Positions 7,635 to 18,700 are shown, numbered from the stretch's first letter. The stretch is 50,545 nt of DNA from Candidatus Sumerlaeota bacterium (GCA_007133495.1 SLMS01000111.1:1-50545), one strand, 5' to 3'. Numbers and translations are program-made. The notes: generated by a model from the letters alone, not told the origin.

Positions 7635-9466
7635 ATCCCGCCGAAGTCCTCGAACGAGCACGCCGCGAACGCTACCGCGCCGAGGAAAACGAGGCGCTTC
7701 AGCGCCGTGGCGACCTGCGCCAGATGAAGCGCCTGTTGCGCTACCTGCGCCCCCGCCGCAAGGCCGTCATCCTGGCGATTCTCCTCTCAACGCTGATCGC
7801 CGTGCTCACCCCCCTGCCGATGGTGCTCATCAAGGAGGCCATCGACGTCTATATCATGCCCGGGAACTACGGCGGGTTGGCGCTGATGGCGGGTCTGCTG
7901 CTGCTCTCCGCAGGGATGATCTTCTTCCTGAAAAAAACCTCCCACTATATGATCGCGAAGATCGGCCAGCACACGATGCGGGACCTGCGGGAGGAGGTCT
8001 TCAGCCACATACAGTCGCAGCCGCTCCGGTTTTTCGACCGCAACCCCGTCGGCCGGCTCATCACGCGCGTGACGAGCGACGTCAACGTCCTGAACGAACT
8101 CTTCGCCCAGGGAGTTGTGGGCATTTTCCAGCAGGTGTTCTCCCTGATTGTGATCCTTGGCGTGTTGTTCTATTTCAATTGGCAGCTTACGTTGCTGATT
8201 CTGCCGGTTATTCCGCTCATTGCCCTGGCGTCCTGGAATTTCCGCAACAATGTCTTTGTGAGCTACCGGCTCACGCGCGTGCGGCTCTCCCGCCTCAACA
8301 CCTTCATGCAGGAAAACATCACCGGCATGAGGACCGTCCAGGCGAATACCCGCGAGGACCCGCAGTTCCGCCTCTTCGACGAGCTGAACCGCGCCCACCG
8401 CGACGCGCACATCAAGACGGTCTTCCAGTACGCGTTGTTCTTCCCGATCGTGGAGGTCGCGACGACGCTCGGGCTCGCCATCGTCGTCTGGCAGGGCGGC
8501 AGGATGTTCCTCGCGCCGGAGACCGCCGCCATGGGAGCGGTGACCGTCGGCCAGTTGGCGCTGTTCGTGCAGGCGCTGGAGCGCTTTTTCCAGCCGGTGA
8601 AGGACCTGTCCGAAAAGTATAACATTGTTCAGTCCGCCATCGCCGCCAGCGAGCGCCTCTTTGTGCTGCTGGACACCAAGCCGACCATCATCGACCCCGA
8701 AAACCCCGTCCATCCCGGCCAGTCACGCGGGCGTATCGAATTCCGGGACGTGTGGTTTGCCTACAATCCCGGCGAATGGGTGCTCAAGGGGGTGAGCTTC
8801 ACCGTCGAGGAGGGCCAAACCGCCGCAATCGTCGGCCCCACCGGCAGCGGAAAGACGACGCTCATGGCCCTGCTCTGCCGCTTCTACGATATACAGAAGG
8901 GGCAGATTCTGGTGGACGGCGTGGACGTACGCGAAATGCGCCAGGCGGACCTGCGCGAGAAAATCGCCATCGTCATGCAGGACGTTTTCCTCTTCCATGG
9001 CACGGTGGCCGGAAACGTGCGCCTCGGCCGCGAGTCGATCACGGACGAGCGCATCCGCGAAGTCTGCGAGCGCACCGGTTTCGACAACGTGGTACGCCGC
9101 CTGCCCAGCGGTTACGAAAGCGGCGTCAAGGAGCGCGGCGCCACGCTCAGCACCGGTGAAAAGCAACTCCTCAGCTTCGCCCGTGCCCTGGCCTTCGACC
9201 CGCATATCCTGATCCTGGACGAGGCGACGTCCAATATAGACACCGAATCCGAGCAGCAGGTCCAACGGGCCGTTGCCACGCTCTGCGCCGGCCGAACCTC
9301 CCTCGTCATCGCCCACCGGCTTTCCACCATCCAGCGCGCCCACAAGATTCTGGTCATCCACCACGGCCACCTTGTGGAGGAGGGCACGCACCAGGAGCTG
9401 CTCCGCCGCGGCGGGCTCTACAGGCGCCTCTACGACCTCCAGTACCGCGAACAAGCGGCAGGGTGA
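7631..9466 (+). CDS. ABC exporter half-transporter, catalytically complete subunit
   Basis: This encodes 611 residues. About 35 cytosolic residues precede a six-helix membrane domain and a nucleotide-binding domain with Walker A GPTGSGKTT (about 402), signature-position LSTGEKQL (about 506) and Walker B LILDEATSNID. The catalytic Glu is present, but the signature Gly is altered (LSTGE instead of LSGGQ). This is the reverse of the defect in the upstream partner and fits a heterodimer with one weak and one active ATP site. ATG 7631 overlaps the previous stop, with GGAGG upstream, supporting equal expression. The substrate is not determined. Confidence 0.88.
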   Translation: MNPAEVLERARRERYRAEENEALQRRGDLRQMKRLLRYLRPRRKAVILAILLSTLIAVLTPLPMVLIKEAIDVYIMPGNYGGLALMAGLLLLSAGMIFFLKKTSHYMIAKIGQHTMRDLREEVFSHIQSQPLRFFDRNPVGRLITRVTSDVNVLNELFAQGVVGIFQQVFSLIVILGVLFYFNWQLTLLILPVIPLIALASWNFRNNVFVSYRLTRVRLSRLNTFMQENITGMRTVQANTREDPQFRLFDELNRAHRDAHIKTVFQYALFFPIVEVATTLGLAIVVWQGGRMFLAPETAAMGAVTVGQLALFVQALERFFQPVKDLSEKYNIVQSAIAASERLFVLLDTKPTIIDPENPVHPGQSRGRIEFRDVWFAYNPGEWVLKGVSFTVEEGQTAAIVGPTGSGKTTLMALLCRFYDIQKGQILVDGVDVREMRQADLREKIAIVMQDVFLFHGTVAGNVRLGRESITDERIREVCERTGFDNVVRRLPSGYESGVKERGATLSTGEKQLLSFARALAFDPHILILDEATSNIDTESEQQVQRAVATLCAGRTSLVIAHRLSTIQRAHKILVIHHGHLVEEGTHQELLRRGGLYRRLYDLQYREQAAG

Positions 9467-9615
9467 GGCAAACACGGCAGTCCTGCTCCCGGCATCGCCC
9501 GGCCCTGAGGTTCCGGTTGTCACCCTCCGCACCCGCCGGGGAGAGTTCCGCGCTTTGGAGCCGCCAAACGCTCCCACGCAGCTTCCACCGCCCGAACGAA
9601 CGGAACGCGAACACG

Positions 9616-10437
9616 ATGATCGAAGAAGGAATCGACCCAAACACAGTCCTCCGCGCCGAAGGACTCGCCAAGGAGTACGGCAAGGCCCGCGTCGTCAACG
9701 GTGTGGACCTTGAACTCAACACCAACGAGGTCGTCGGGCTGCTCGGCCCCAATGGCGCCGGGAAGACCACCTCCTTCAAGATGCTCGTCGGGTTCACCGC
9801 CCCCACCGAGGGGCGCGTCTTCTTCAATGACCGCGAGATCACCCGCATGCCGATCCACCACCGGGCGCGCCTGGGGATCAGCTACCTGCCCCAGGAGACC
9901 AGCGTCTTCCGGAAGATGACCGTCCGCGAAAACCTCATGGCGGTGCTCCAAGCCCGCGGCATGAGCAAGGCGGAAATCCGGCCAAGGGCCAACCAGCTCA
10001 TCGAAGAACTCGGTATCGGGTACATCCAGCACCGCATGGCGGAGAAGCTCTCCGGCGGCGAAAAGCGCAGGGTGGAGATCGCCCGAGCCCTGATGACCCG
10101 CCCCACGTTCATCTTCCTCGACGAGCCCTTCACGGGCATCGACCCCCCCACCGTCGAGGACATCCAGAACATCATCCGATCGCTGCGTGACCGCGGGCTC
10201 GGCATCCTCATTACCGACCACAACGTCCGTGAAACGCTCGGCATCACCGACCGCAGCTACATGATGTACAACGGCGACGTGCTGGTCTCGGGCGCCGTGG
10301 AGGACATCCTCAAGAACGAGCAGATCAAGGAGAAGTACCTGACGCAGAGCATCATCGCCGACCTGGCCAAGCGCGGTACCGAGGTCCTCACCGCCGCGGG
10401 CCAGCGGGGCCACGACGAACCCGGCCAGCAGGAGTGA
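9616..10437 (+). CDS. lptB: LPS export ABC transporter ATP-binding protein LptB
   Basis: This is a stand-alone ABC ATPase of 273 residues. In the Lpt system LptB powers extraction of lipopolysaccharide from the inner membrane with LptF and LptG. Visible motifs are GPNGAGKTT (about 44), a Q-loop in SYLPQETSVFRKMTV, LSGGEKRR (about 145), IFLDEPFTGIDP and the H-loop LITDHNV. SYLPQE..VFRK and DHNVRETL are characteristic of LptB. The protein is about 30 residues longer than the E. coli form because of a polar C-terminal tail. I prefer ATG 9616 to the track start because the extra 51 residues are low-complexity. It lies 149 bases after the exporter pair; lptF and lptG are not in the window. Confidence 0.9.
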   Translation: MIEEGIDPNTVLRAEGLAKEYGKARVVNGVDLELNTNEVVGLLGPNGAGKTTSFKMLVGFTAPTEGRVFFNDREITRMPIHHRARLGISYLPQETSVFRKMTVRENLMAVLQARGMSKAEIRPRANQLIEELGIGYIQHRMAEKLSGGEKRRVEIARALMTRPTFIFLDEPFTGIDPPTVEDIQNIIRSLRDRGLGILITDHNVRETLGITDRSYMMYNGDVLVSGAVEDILKNEQIKEKYLTQSIIADLAKRGTEVLTAAGQRGHDEPGQQE

Positions 10438-10479
10438 CCGGCACGGCGCCGCACGCCTCTGCAAGCAAATGACATAAGA

Positions 10480-10514
10480 ACCGCCCCCGGAGAGTGACCT
10501 CGTCCGGGGGCGGT
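10480..10514. terminator. Bidirectional rho-independent-type hairpin
   Basis: An 11-bp perfect stem, ACCGCCCCCGG against CCGGGGGCGGT, encloses a 13-base loop. It lies between the convergent lptB and TPR genes. The downstream side has only a short T run (ctgatt) and the upstream side a short A-rich stretch, so it may serve both strands or act as a barrier. Confidence 0.75.
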
Positions 10515-10553
10515 CTGATTAAGCGGGGCGCTTGCGGGCAGAAGACCCGCCGG

Positions 10554-12209
10554 TTACCTGATCGGTCCTCGCGTGATGGTCCGCCTGCCGGGGATGGTTC
10601 CGGGGCGGTCGGTCAGTGCGTTCAGCAGGTTCTGCGCGTCGCGCAGGCGGGAGTTCAGGTCCATGCCGGACATCGGCCCGAGCGAGGGGTCCAGCCGCAG
10701 AGCGGTCTGATAGTGGTCCACCGCGCGGCGGGCGAGGGTGATGGCCTGCTGGCGTTCGCTGATGCCGAAGGTGGCGCGCCGGCGTTCGTCATGCAGCCGG
10801 TCGAGGTGGCGGAGCGCCTCGGTGTAGTACTGCATGCCGCGCTCGGCGATCTCGCGGGCCCGCTCGCGGGTCTCGGCCGCCTGCCGACGTGCCTCGATGT
10901 CGGCCCGTTGGTAGAGTTCTTCCGCCTCTTCGAGCAGTTCGTCAAAGCGGGTGTGCTCCTCGCGGAACCTCTGGGCGATGTCGCGCGCGATCAGGAACTC
11001 ACCACGGCGATAGGCTCGATCGGCACGGGCGAGCTCGGACTCGGCCTCCTCGCGCAACACCGAGAGGGCGATCTCGTTTTCCGAGTCGTAGCGCAGCACG
11101 AGTTCGATCTCCCGGTTGGCCATTCGGGTGAGTCCCTCCTCGCGAAGCTGTTGAGCCAGAAGTGCGCGCCCGTCCCAGTCCTCCTCGCCCAGTTGAGCCT
11201 TGTCCCGCTCGTACCGCAGAGCCACCAGCGGCCCGGTATCTTCGCTGGGGAAGAGCTGGAGCAGTTCCTCGTAGCGCTCGATGGCGCGCTCCCACTGGCG
11301 CCGCTCGGTCAGTTGGCCGATCAACTCGCGGTAGGAGGTGCGGAGCATCCGGTCGTAGCCCCGTCCGGCAAAGCGTGGAACTCCGTGGACGCGGCGCAGC
11401 GGCTCGATCGCCTCCTCGTAGCGCTCGGCCTCGTAGAGCAGTTCGCCGGCGACGCGGTTGTTCTCCAGGTTCGCCGGGTCTTCCTCCAGCTTGGTCATGT
11501 AGGCTTCGAGGACCTCGGGCTTCTTCTCGGGATCGTTGCGCCAGATGCGCAGGAGCCTGTCGCGGGCCTCCTGGTTGTCCGGGTCCATTTCGAGGACGCG
11601 GAGGTATTTCTCCTCGGCCGTGCGGTAGTCGAGCCGGTCATAACGCGAGAAGCCCCAGGCAAGGTACAGGTCGCGCATTAGCCGCTGTGCGGAGGCCTGT
11701 TGGTCCTCGGTGGCCCCGGACGCCAGGATCCGGTCGAGCACCTCTTCGGCGCGGTCGAAGCGCTGCTCCTCGATCATTTCGGGAATCTGTTCGAGTTCCC
11801 GGCTGATCTGTTCCCTCATCTGGCGGGAGCGCTCCTCTTGCTGCTGTTCGATGATGCTCCGCGCCTCTTCGAGTCCCTCGCGGGCCTCCTCGTGGTCCGG
11901 GTCGGCCTCGACGGCCTGCTGGAACATTCGGAGCGCGGAGGTGTAGTTGCGCGCGCGCAGGTGCTGCCGGCCGATGCGGGTCCAGTCAGTCGCGTCGTCC
12001 TCCTCGATGATCTCGGCCACGCGGGCCATGGGGAGTTCGATGCGCCCGCTGCTGCTGATGAACGCGATGCGCTCATCGCTGCCGACAACGGGCTCGACGC
12101 GGCCCTCAAGGCGCGTTCCGTCCCGCAGGACAACGATATCGGGCAGCGCGAGTGCCGGAACGAGCAGCAGCACCACCACGCTCAGGGAAAGATGAATTGG
12201 ACTTCTCAT
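10554..12209 (-). CDS. Secreted TPR-repeat protein
   Basis: This encodes 551 residues. An N-terminal signal peptide (LSLSVVVLLLVPALA) directs export. Residues of about 22-70 form a small beta-rich segment (VVLRDGTRLEGRV and RIELPMARVAEI), a pattern common at the start of envelope proteins in these phyla. The rest is a series of tetratricopeptide repeats, for example NYTSALRMFQQAVEADPDHE and YLRVLEMDPDNQEARD, with a final repeat HYQTALRLDPSLG. TPR domains bind partner proteins, so a periplasmic scaffold is likely. The gene converges on lptB and is divergent from the first CotH protein. The specific partner is unknown. Confidence 0.8.
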   Translation of the reverse strand: MRSPIHLSLSVVVLLLVPALALPDIVVLRDGTRLEGRVEPVVGSDERIAFISSSGRIELPMARVAEIIEEDDATDWTRIGRQHLRARNYTSALRMFQQAVEADPDHEEAREGLEEARSIIEQQQEERSRQMREQISRELEQIPEMIEEQRFDRAEEVLDRILASGATEDQQASAQRLMRDLYLAWGFSRYDRLDYRTAEEKYLRVLEMDPDNQEARDRLLRIWRNDPEKKPEVLEAYMTKLEEDPANLENNRVAGELLYEAERYEEAIEPLRRVHGVPRFAGRGYDRMLRTSYRELIGQLTERRQWERAIERYEELLQLFPSEDTGPLVALRYERDKAQLGEEDWDGRALLAQQLREEGLTRMANREIELVLRYDSENEIALSVLREEAESELARADRAYRRGEFLIARDIAQRFREEHTRFDELLEEAEELYQRADIEARRQAAETRERAREIAERGMQYYTEALRHLDRLHDERRRATFGISERQQAITLARRAVDHYQTALRLDPSLGPMSGMDLNSRLRDAQNLLNALTDRPGTIPGRRTITRGPIR

Positions 12210-12484
12210 GTTCCTGGCTCCTCGTCACGGCTTTGTTTTCGGACCGCCTTTACCGTGTGCATGGTCGTCCCAGCCGGTCTGATGGTCAAGTGAAGCATCC
12301 CCTTCTTGCGTGCAAAAAGGGAAGCTCTTCAGGTGGACAGGAAGCAAGAAAGGCTCCATAATACCGGGAAGCAGCGCTCCACAGTCTCCGGTTGCACGGC
12401 GGCGCCCCATGCGTTTGCTGAGGGCCGTGTGGCCCGCAGGCTTCCCCCCACCGGTGTCACCCACATCCCCGGAGTGAGGAAGGG

Positions 12485-15400
12485 ATGACAAAGGCCATTG
12501 TCCACTTGGCCGCAGGGGCTGCGCTCCTTGCGGCAGCCACCGTGCCTGCTGCGCCGCTGGTCATCAACGAGTTCGTCGCCTCCAACCACGGCGGACACAC
12601 GGACTTCCAGGGGGATACCCCCGACTGGATCGAGCTGCACAACGCCGGCACGGAACCGGTGGCTCTGGAAGGCTGGGGGCTGTCCGACGACGCGGACAAC
12701 CCGCGCCGGTGGGTCTTCGAGCAGGGAATCGTCGAGCCCGGCGGCTTCCTTGTCGTCTTCGCCTCGGGGAAAGACCGGCAGGACGCCTTCGAACCGCATA
12801 CGAACTTCGCCATCAGTTCGGCCGGCGAGCCGCTTCTACTTACCGGCCCGGACGGGCATCTGGTGGACTTCGTGCCGGAGACGCCCCTGCCGGTAAACGT
12901 CTCCTTCGGCCGCAAACCCGACGCCGGCCAGGATTGGCTCTACTTCAAGGAGCCCACCCCCGGCGCGCCGAATACCTCCGCCGGTCACGTGGAAGTCCTC
13001 GAACCTCCCTCCTTCTCCCACGAGGGTGGCTTCCGTACCGAACCGTTCGAGCTGACCCTGGAGACGGACCACCCAGGCGCACAGATCATCTATACGCTGG
13101 ACGGGTCTGAGCCCACCCCGGACAAGATCGGCGGTTTCACCTATCACTACAAGCAACAGTACGCCGAGTTTCCGGGCGATCCGCTGGGGGAGTTGCTCGA
13201 ACGCACCATCGAGTCGCACTACTACGACGGAAAAAGCATTCCCATCGCCGATCGGAGCGATGAGCCGGACCGGATCGCCGGGGTCAACACGACGCTGCAC
13301 CGCGACACGTCAAGTTTCGAACCCCTCGGCCCGTCCTTCAAGGGTACGGTTGTCCGGGCACGCACGGTGCGCGAGGACGCGATACCGAGCAGGACTGTCA
13401 CGCATACCTATTTTGTGACACCTGATGGGCGGGACCGCTACGGCCTGCCCGTGGTGTCGCTCGCCATCCAGGAGGACCATCTTTTCGATTACGAGAACGG
13501 TATCTACGTGGCAGGAGTGGATTACGACGACTGGCGTATCGAGAACCCCGATGGCCAGTTCACTCCCGGGCCGGGTCCTGACAAGACGGCCACGGAAGAA
13601 CCGTCCCAGGGCTTCATCGGAAATTTCACACGCCGCGGCAGGGAGTGGGAGTACCCCGTTCATCTCGAATATTACGAGGCCGGTGCCCGGGCTGATCTGC
13701 GGCAGAATCTCGGCTTCCGTATTCACGGGGGCGGCACCCGTGCGGTCGCGATGAAGAGCTTCCGGCTTTACGCACGCAACGCCTACGACGATACAAATGT
13801 GCTCGACTACCCCTTCTTCGACTACCCCGGTTTCGTGGACAGCGCCGAGGGCAGGCCGATCAAGGAATTCCGCCGCATGATCCTCCGCAATTCAGGTCAG
13901 GACTATTTCCGCACCATGCTCGGCGATGGGTTCCTGCAGCGGATTCTCCGGCCTCTCGGGCTCGATTACCAGGAGTACTCCCCCGCCGTGGTCTTCGTAA
14001 ACGGCGAATTCTTCGGCATCATGAATTTCCGCGAGCGTATAGACCAGCACTACCTTGCAGCGCGCCACCTTGTTGACCCGGACGATGTGGCCATCCTCAC
14101 CCGAAACGCCGAAATCAGACACGGAGACGAGCGTCACCGGGAGGATTTTCTCGCCCTCCGCGAGTTCATCACCAACGAAGACATCGCCGGCCCTGACGCC
14201 TACGCCCATGTTGAAAGTGAGATGGATACCGGAAATTTCATCCGGTACAAGGCGGCGCAGATATACACCAGAAATCTGGACTGGCCGGGAAGAAACATAG
14301 ACTACTGGAGGAAGGCCACTCCCGACCTCAGCGAAGGCGCTCCCCCCGCCCATGACGGCCGCTGGCGGTGGATCGTGTTCGACCTTGATATCGCCATGGT
14401 GCCCGTCTTCGATCAGGACGCCTCCCACGACACACTCACCGCCGCAACGCTCGACCACAACGAACCGTGGCCAAACCCCGATTGGTCGAAGGTGAAGCTC
14501 CGCCGCCTGCTGGAGAACGAAACCTTCAGGCACGCGTTTATTAATGAGCTGGCAGACCAAAAGAACTCAATCTTCCGCCCGGCCCATTACGAACCCATCC
14601 TCGACCGCATGCACGAGCGTATAGACCCACACCTCGACGAACACCGCACCCGCTGGAGCGACAGCGCCAGGTTCTCCATTGATGACTTCAAGGAATTCGG
14701 CGAAGAGCGCCCCGCCTGGATTCGCCAGCATACGATCAACTATTTCGACCTTCCGGGCACCGCCACCATCACGCTCGACACGCCGAATCCCCGCAGGGGC
14801 ACCATCCGCATCAACAGCCTCAACATCGCCCCCCACCTCGAAGGACTGGAGGTCCCGCTCAAGCCGTTCCCCTGGACCGGCACCTACTTCCAGTCGGTCC
14901 CTGTCGAAATCGAGGCGATCCCGAAAGCCGGCTTCCGGTTCTCGCACTGGGATGGCGATCTGGGGGGTGAAGGACCCCTGGCAGTTCTCGCCCCTCTGGA
15001 GGAACTCCGCGCCACGGCCATCTTCGTGCCCGACGAGGGGTATCCCTGGGACACGGTTCTCCCCCAGCCGCACCGCCTCAGCGAGGTACACTATCGTTTC
15101 GATGCCTGGCCCGCCGGCGCCCCAGCCGGCACCTTCCCGCCAAACATCGTCTTCCGCCAGACGCCCGTGGGAGACCCGCTGCTCGCGGACGAACCGGATG
15201 GGCTTTGGGGGCATCCCTACGCTTTGGACAACCGCAGCCGGGTCATCGGGTTGAATGGCCTCGGCGCCGGTTTCATCAACACCTCCAACCCGCAGGAGGA
15301 CGGAGGGGGGTACGTGACGGGCGCGGAGCTGGCCCTGGACACGCGGGATTTGCTTTCCGCGCAGGTCGCCTTCACCGCCCGGACCGTCCTGCCGAACGAG

Positions 15401-15697
15401 CGAACCTACGCCCTGCGTCTCCAGTACCGGATCGGCCCGGAGGGGAGGTTCCACGACCTCCTCGACAGTCACGACAAGCCTGTCGAGTACATCCGCCACC
15501 CAACCCCGGGGCATGAGGAGCGCATCGGCCCCGTTGCGTTGCCGCGCGAGACCATCGGCCAGGAGTATGTTTCACTTCGATGGAAGTATTACTTCATCGA
15601 AACCGGCGCATCCGGCCCGCGGGCAATGCTGGCCATGGACGATGTCAGCGTGGAAGGAGAAGTCGTGGCCGATATGCCCTTCTGGGTGTTCAGATAG
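12485..15697 (+). CDS. Secreted lamin-tail/CotH kinase protein, paralogue 1
   Basis: This encodes 1070 residues. A signal peptide (AAGAALLAAATVPAA) precedes a lamin-tail domain at about 20-150, starting LVINEFVASNHGG with DTPDWIELHN. A chitobiase C-terminal-like segment follows (IIYTLDGSEPTPD). The CotH kinase region spans about 310-660, with YGLPVVSLAIQEDHLF, FRIHGGGTR, KSFRLYARNAYD, FVNGEFFGIMNFRERID and WRWIVFDLDIAM. An InlB-repeat-like segment (IEAIPKAGFRFSHWDGDL) comes next, then a beta-sandwich tail. CotH proteins are atypical protein kinases known from spore coats and from many secreted bacterial proteins. The RERID Glu and the DLD acidic motif look intact, so activity is plausible. 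It is the first of three tandem copies and ends in FWVFR. Confidence 0.85.
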   Translation: MTKAIVHLAAGAALLAAATVPAAPLVINEFVASNHGGHTDFQGDTPDWIELHNAGTEPVALEGWGLSDDADNPRRWVFEQGIVEPGGFLVVFASGKDRQDAFEPHTNFAISSAGEPLLLTGPDGHLVDFVPETPLPVNVSFGRKPDAGQDWLYFKEPTPGAPNTSAGHVEVLEPPSFSHEGGFRTEPFELTLETDHPGAQIIYTLDGSEPTPDKIGGFTYHYKQQYAEFPGDPLGELLERTIESHYYDGKSIPIADRSDEPDRIAGVNTTLHRDTSSFEPLGPSFKGTVVRARTVREDAIPSRTVTHTYFVTPDGRDRYGLPVVSLAIQEDHLFDYENGIYVAGVDYDDWRIENPDGQFTPGPGPDKTATEEPSQGFIGNFTRRGREWEYPVHLEYYEAGARADLRQNLGFRIHGGGTRAVAMKSFRLYARNAYDDTNVLDYPFFDYPGFVDSAEGRPIKEFRRMILRNSGQDYFRTMLGDGFLQRILRPLGLDYQEYSPAVVFVNGEFFGIMNFRERIDQHYLAARHLVDPDDVAILTRNAEIRHGDERHREDFLALREFITNEDIAGPDAYAHVESEMDTGNFIRYKAAQIYTRNLDWPGRNIDYWRKATPDLSEGAPPAHDGRWRWIVFDLDIAMVPVFDQDASHDTLTAATLDHNEPWPNPDWSKVKLRRLLENETFRHAFINELADQKNSIFRPAHYEPILDRMHERIDPHLDEHRTRWSDSARFSIDDFKEFGEERPAWIRQHTINYFDLPGTATITLDTPNPRRGTIRINSLNIAPHLEGLEVPLKPFPWTGTYFQSVPVEIEAIPKAGFRFSHWDGDLGGEGPLAVLAPLEELRATAIFVPDEGYPWDTVLPQPHRLSEVHYRFDAWPAGAPAGTFPPNIVFRQTPVGDPLLADEPDGLWGHPYALDNRSRVIGLNGLGAGFINTSNPQEDGGGYVTGAELALDTRDLLSAQVAFTARTVLPNERTYALRLQYRIGPEGRFHDLLDSHDKPVEYIRHPTPGHEERIGPVALPRETIGQEYVSLRWKYYFIETGASGPRAMLAMDDVSVEGEVVADMPFWVFR

Positions 15698-15793
15698 CCA
15701 AACCCCGAGTTGCGACTTGCCTTCGCACCCGGCCGGCGGTTGACTCCCACCACCATTCCGAACCCGTTGGAGTACAGTCTTCCCCGTACCCAA

Positions 15794-18700
15794 ATGATCT
15801 TCAAAACATCCGACTCCCGCCACCATCCCGGGACTGCATGGCTGCTGCGATGCGCCGGGGCCCTTGCCTTTTCCTGGGCGATGACACAGGCACCGGCCGC
15901 ACCACTTGTTATTAACGAGTTCGTCGCCTCCAACCATGGCGGGCACATGGACGACCTTGGCGAAACCCCGGACTGGATCGAACTGTACAATCCCGGCACG
16001 GAGCCGGTGGACCTGGAAGGCTGGGGGCTTTCCGACGACGAGGACAACCCGCGCCGGTGGGTCTTCGAGCAGGGAACGGTTGAGCCGGGTGAGTTCTTCG
16101 TGGTCTTCGCCTCCGGGGAAGACCGCCAGGACGAAATCTCGCCGCATACGAACTTCGCCATCAGCTCCGCGGGCGAGCCCCTCATTCTGACCGGCCCGGA
16201 CGGGAACGTGGTGGACTTTGTGCCCGAAATCCCCGTCCCCACCAACATCTCCCGGGGGCGCAAGCCTGACGGCGGGGAGGACTGGTTCTACTTCGGCGAG
16301 CCCACCCCCGGAGCGCCGAACACAACAACGGCCTATTCGGAAATACTCGACCCGCCCACCTTCTCGCACGAGGGTGGCTTCTATACGGAGCCGTTCGGGC
16401 TGACCATCGAGGCGCCGGACCCGGACGCGGCGATCGTCTATACGCTTGACGGGTCGATCCCGGCAGTGGAAAACATCGGCGGCACTTCCTACTACTACAA
16501 GCCTGAATATCAGGAGCGGCCTCCCGACCCGCCGGGGGAGCTTTCCACACGCACAATTGAGTCCATGGAGCACGCGGGCGAGGGCATCCCAATCGTGGAC
16601 CGCTCCCCCGAACCCGACAGCCTCTCCGGCATCAACACCACCTGGCGGCGCGATGCCAGCCACTACGCACCCATCGAGGCGTCTTTCAAGGGCACTCCCG
16701 TCCGGGCCATTGCGGTGCGTGAGGGGGCACTGCCCAGCGAGGTCACCACACATACCTATTTTGTAACCGAACAGGGCCGCAGCCGCTATTCCCTTCCTGT
16801 AATTGCCCTGTCCATACAGGAGAACCACCTTTTCGATTACGAAGACGGTATTTATGTGCCGGGAATCCTTTTCGACCAATGGCGCGATTCAAATCCCGAC
16901 AGGTTCCCCACACACTCCACCTCCAGCAATTACAGGCGCCGTGGCAGGCAGTGGGAATTCCCCGCCTGGTTCGAATACTTTGAGGATGAGCCCCACGCCG
17001 CGGTCCGCCAGGGGTTGGGTGCACGCATCCACGGCGGCGGATCACGATACTTCGCACTGAAGAGCTTTCGTTTATATGCACGAAACGCCTACGACGACAA
17101 GAATACCCTCGACTATCCGCTCATTCCCGGGCTGACGGACCAGGCCGAGGGGCGGCCGATCACTGAGTTCCGGCGCTTTCTGCTCCGCAACTCCGGCAAC
17201 GATTATCCCCAGACAATGCTGCGCGACGCGTTTCTGCAAGAAATCGTCAAGCCGCTCGGGTTCGATCAACAGGGCTACAATCCCACCATTGTTTTCCTGA
17301 ACGGGGAGTTCTGGGGGATACTTAACATCCGCGAACGCATCGACCGCCATTACCTTGCGCGCCAGCACCTCATCGACCCCGAGGAGGTGGGCCTGCTTTC
17401 CAACAATGCGCAAGTCCAGGACGGTTCCTTTCAGAACCGGTGGGACTTTCTCGATCTGCGCGCTTACATTGCCCAGAATGACATGGACGACCCGGAGCAT
17501 TTCGACCACGTCGCCGAACAAATGGACATCGAAAACTTCATCCAGTACAACGCCCTCCAGATCATCATAAACAATATAGACTGGCCGGGCAACAACATTG
17601 ACTTCTGGCGCAAGCAGACTCCGGACCGGAGCAAGGGCGCTCCCGAAAGCCACGATGGCAGGTGGCGCTGGATCGTGTACGATCTCGACCTCGCTTTTCA
17701 CCAGACCGGAAGCCAGGGCCAGTATGATGTGGACTACGATATGTTGAGTCACGCCACCAAGCGCGGTGGCGTCGAATGGCCCAACCCCGACTGGTCCACC
17801 ACCATGCTGCGTAACCTGCTCGAAAGCGAGGAGTTCCGGAACGGTTTCATCAACGCCCTGGCCGACCAGATGAACTCCATCTTCCGGCCCGAAAACCTCG
17901 AACCTGTTCTGGACAGAATGCACGCACGCATCGCTCCGCATCTCGATGAACACCGCGCCCGGTGGCGCAACAGCGCTCAATGGACCACCCAGCACATGAA
18001 GGACTGGGGCCATGAGCGCCCGGGATATGTACGCCAGCACGTTCTCGATTTTTTCGATTTGCCGGGAACTGCTGAAGTCACACTCGACACCTCCACGCCC
18101 CGCCGCGGAGCCATCCGTATCAATAATCTGACTATTGAACCGCACCTCGAAGGACTTGCCGACCCCGGTCAGTCTTTTCCATGGACGGGAGTCTATTTTC
18201 AGACGGTTCCGATAGGCATTGAGGCTGTCCCCAAAGCGGGCTTTGCGTTCTCCCAGTGGGAGGGGGACCTTGCCGGCAGTCCGCGCGAAGTCACTGTCGA
18301 AACACCGGAGGAGTTATCCGCCACGGCCGTCTTCGTCCCCGATCAGGACTACCCCTGGAAGGGCATCCTCCCCGAGGCGCACGCGCTTGCAGCGGGTCCG
18401 TATATCTCCGGCCCTTGGCCGCGCAACGCTGACCCGGGAACCTACCCGCCGAACATGGTTTTCCGCCAGATTCCGGTGGGCGACCCGCTCCTTGCGGACG
18501 AACCGGATGAACTCTGGACTCACCCCTACGATCTCGAAAGCCGCAGCCGCGTTACAGGTCTATACGAACTTGGCTTTGCCTTTATCAACACGTCAAACCC
18601 CCAGGATGACGGCGGTGGGTACGTAACCGGAGCAGAATTGGCGATCGACACGCAAGGGGCCACGTCAGCCTTTGTCCGCTTCACTGCTGGAACTCTGCGC

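Noticed and set aside
10494-11681. 395-residue plus-strand ORF opposite the TPR gene
   Set aside because: It is the shadow of the TPR coding frame in GC-rich DNA; composition is biased to Gly, Leu and Val runs with no domain, while the minus frame shows a signal peptide and TPRs.
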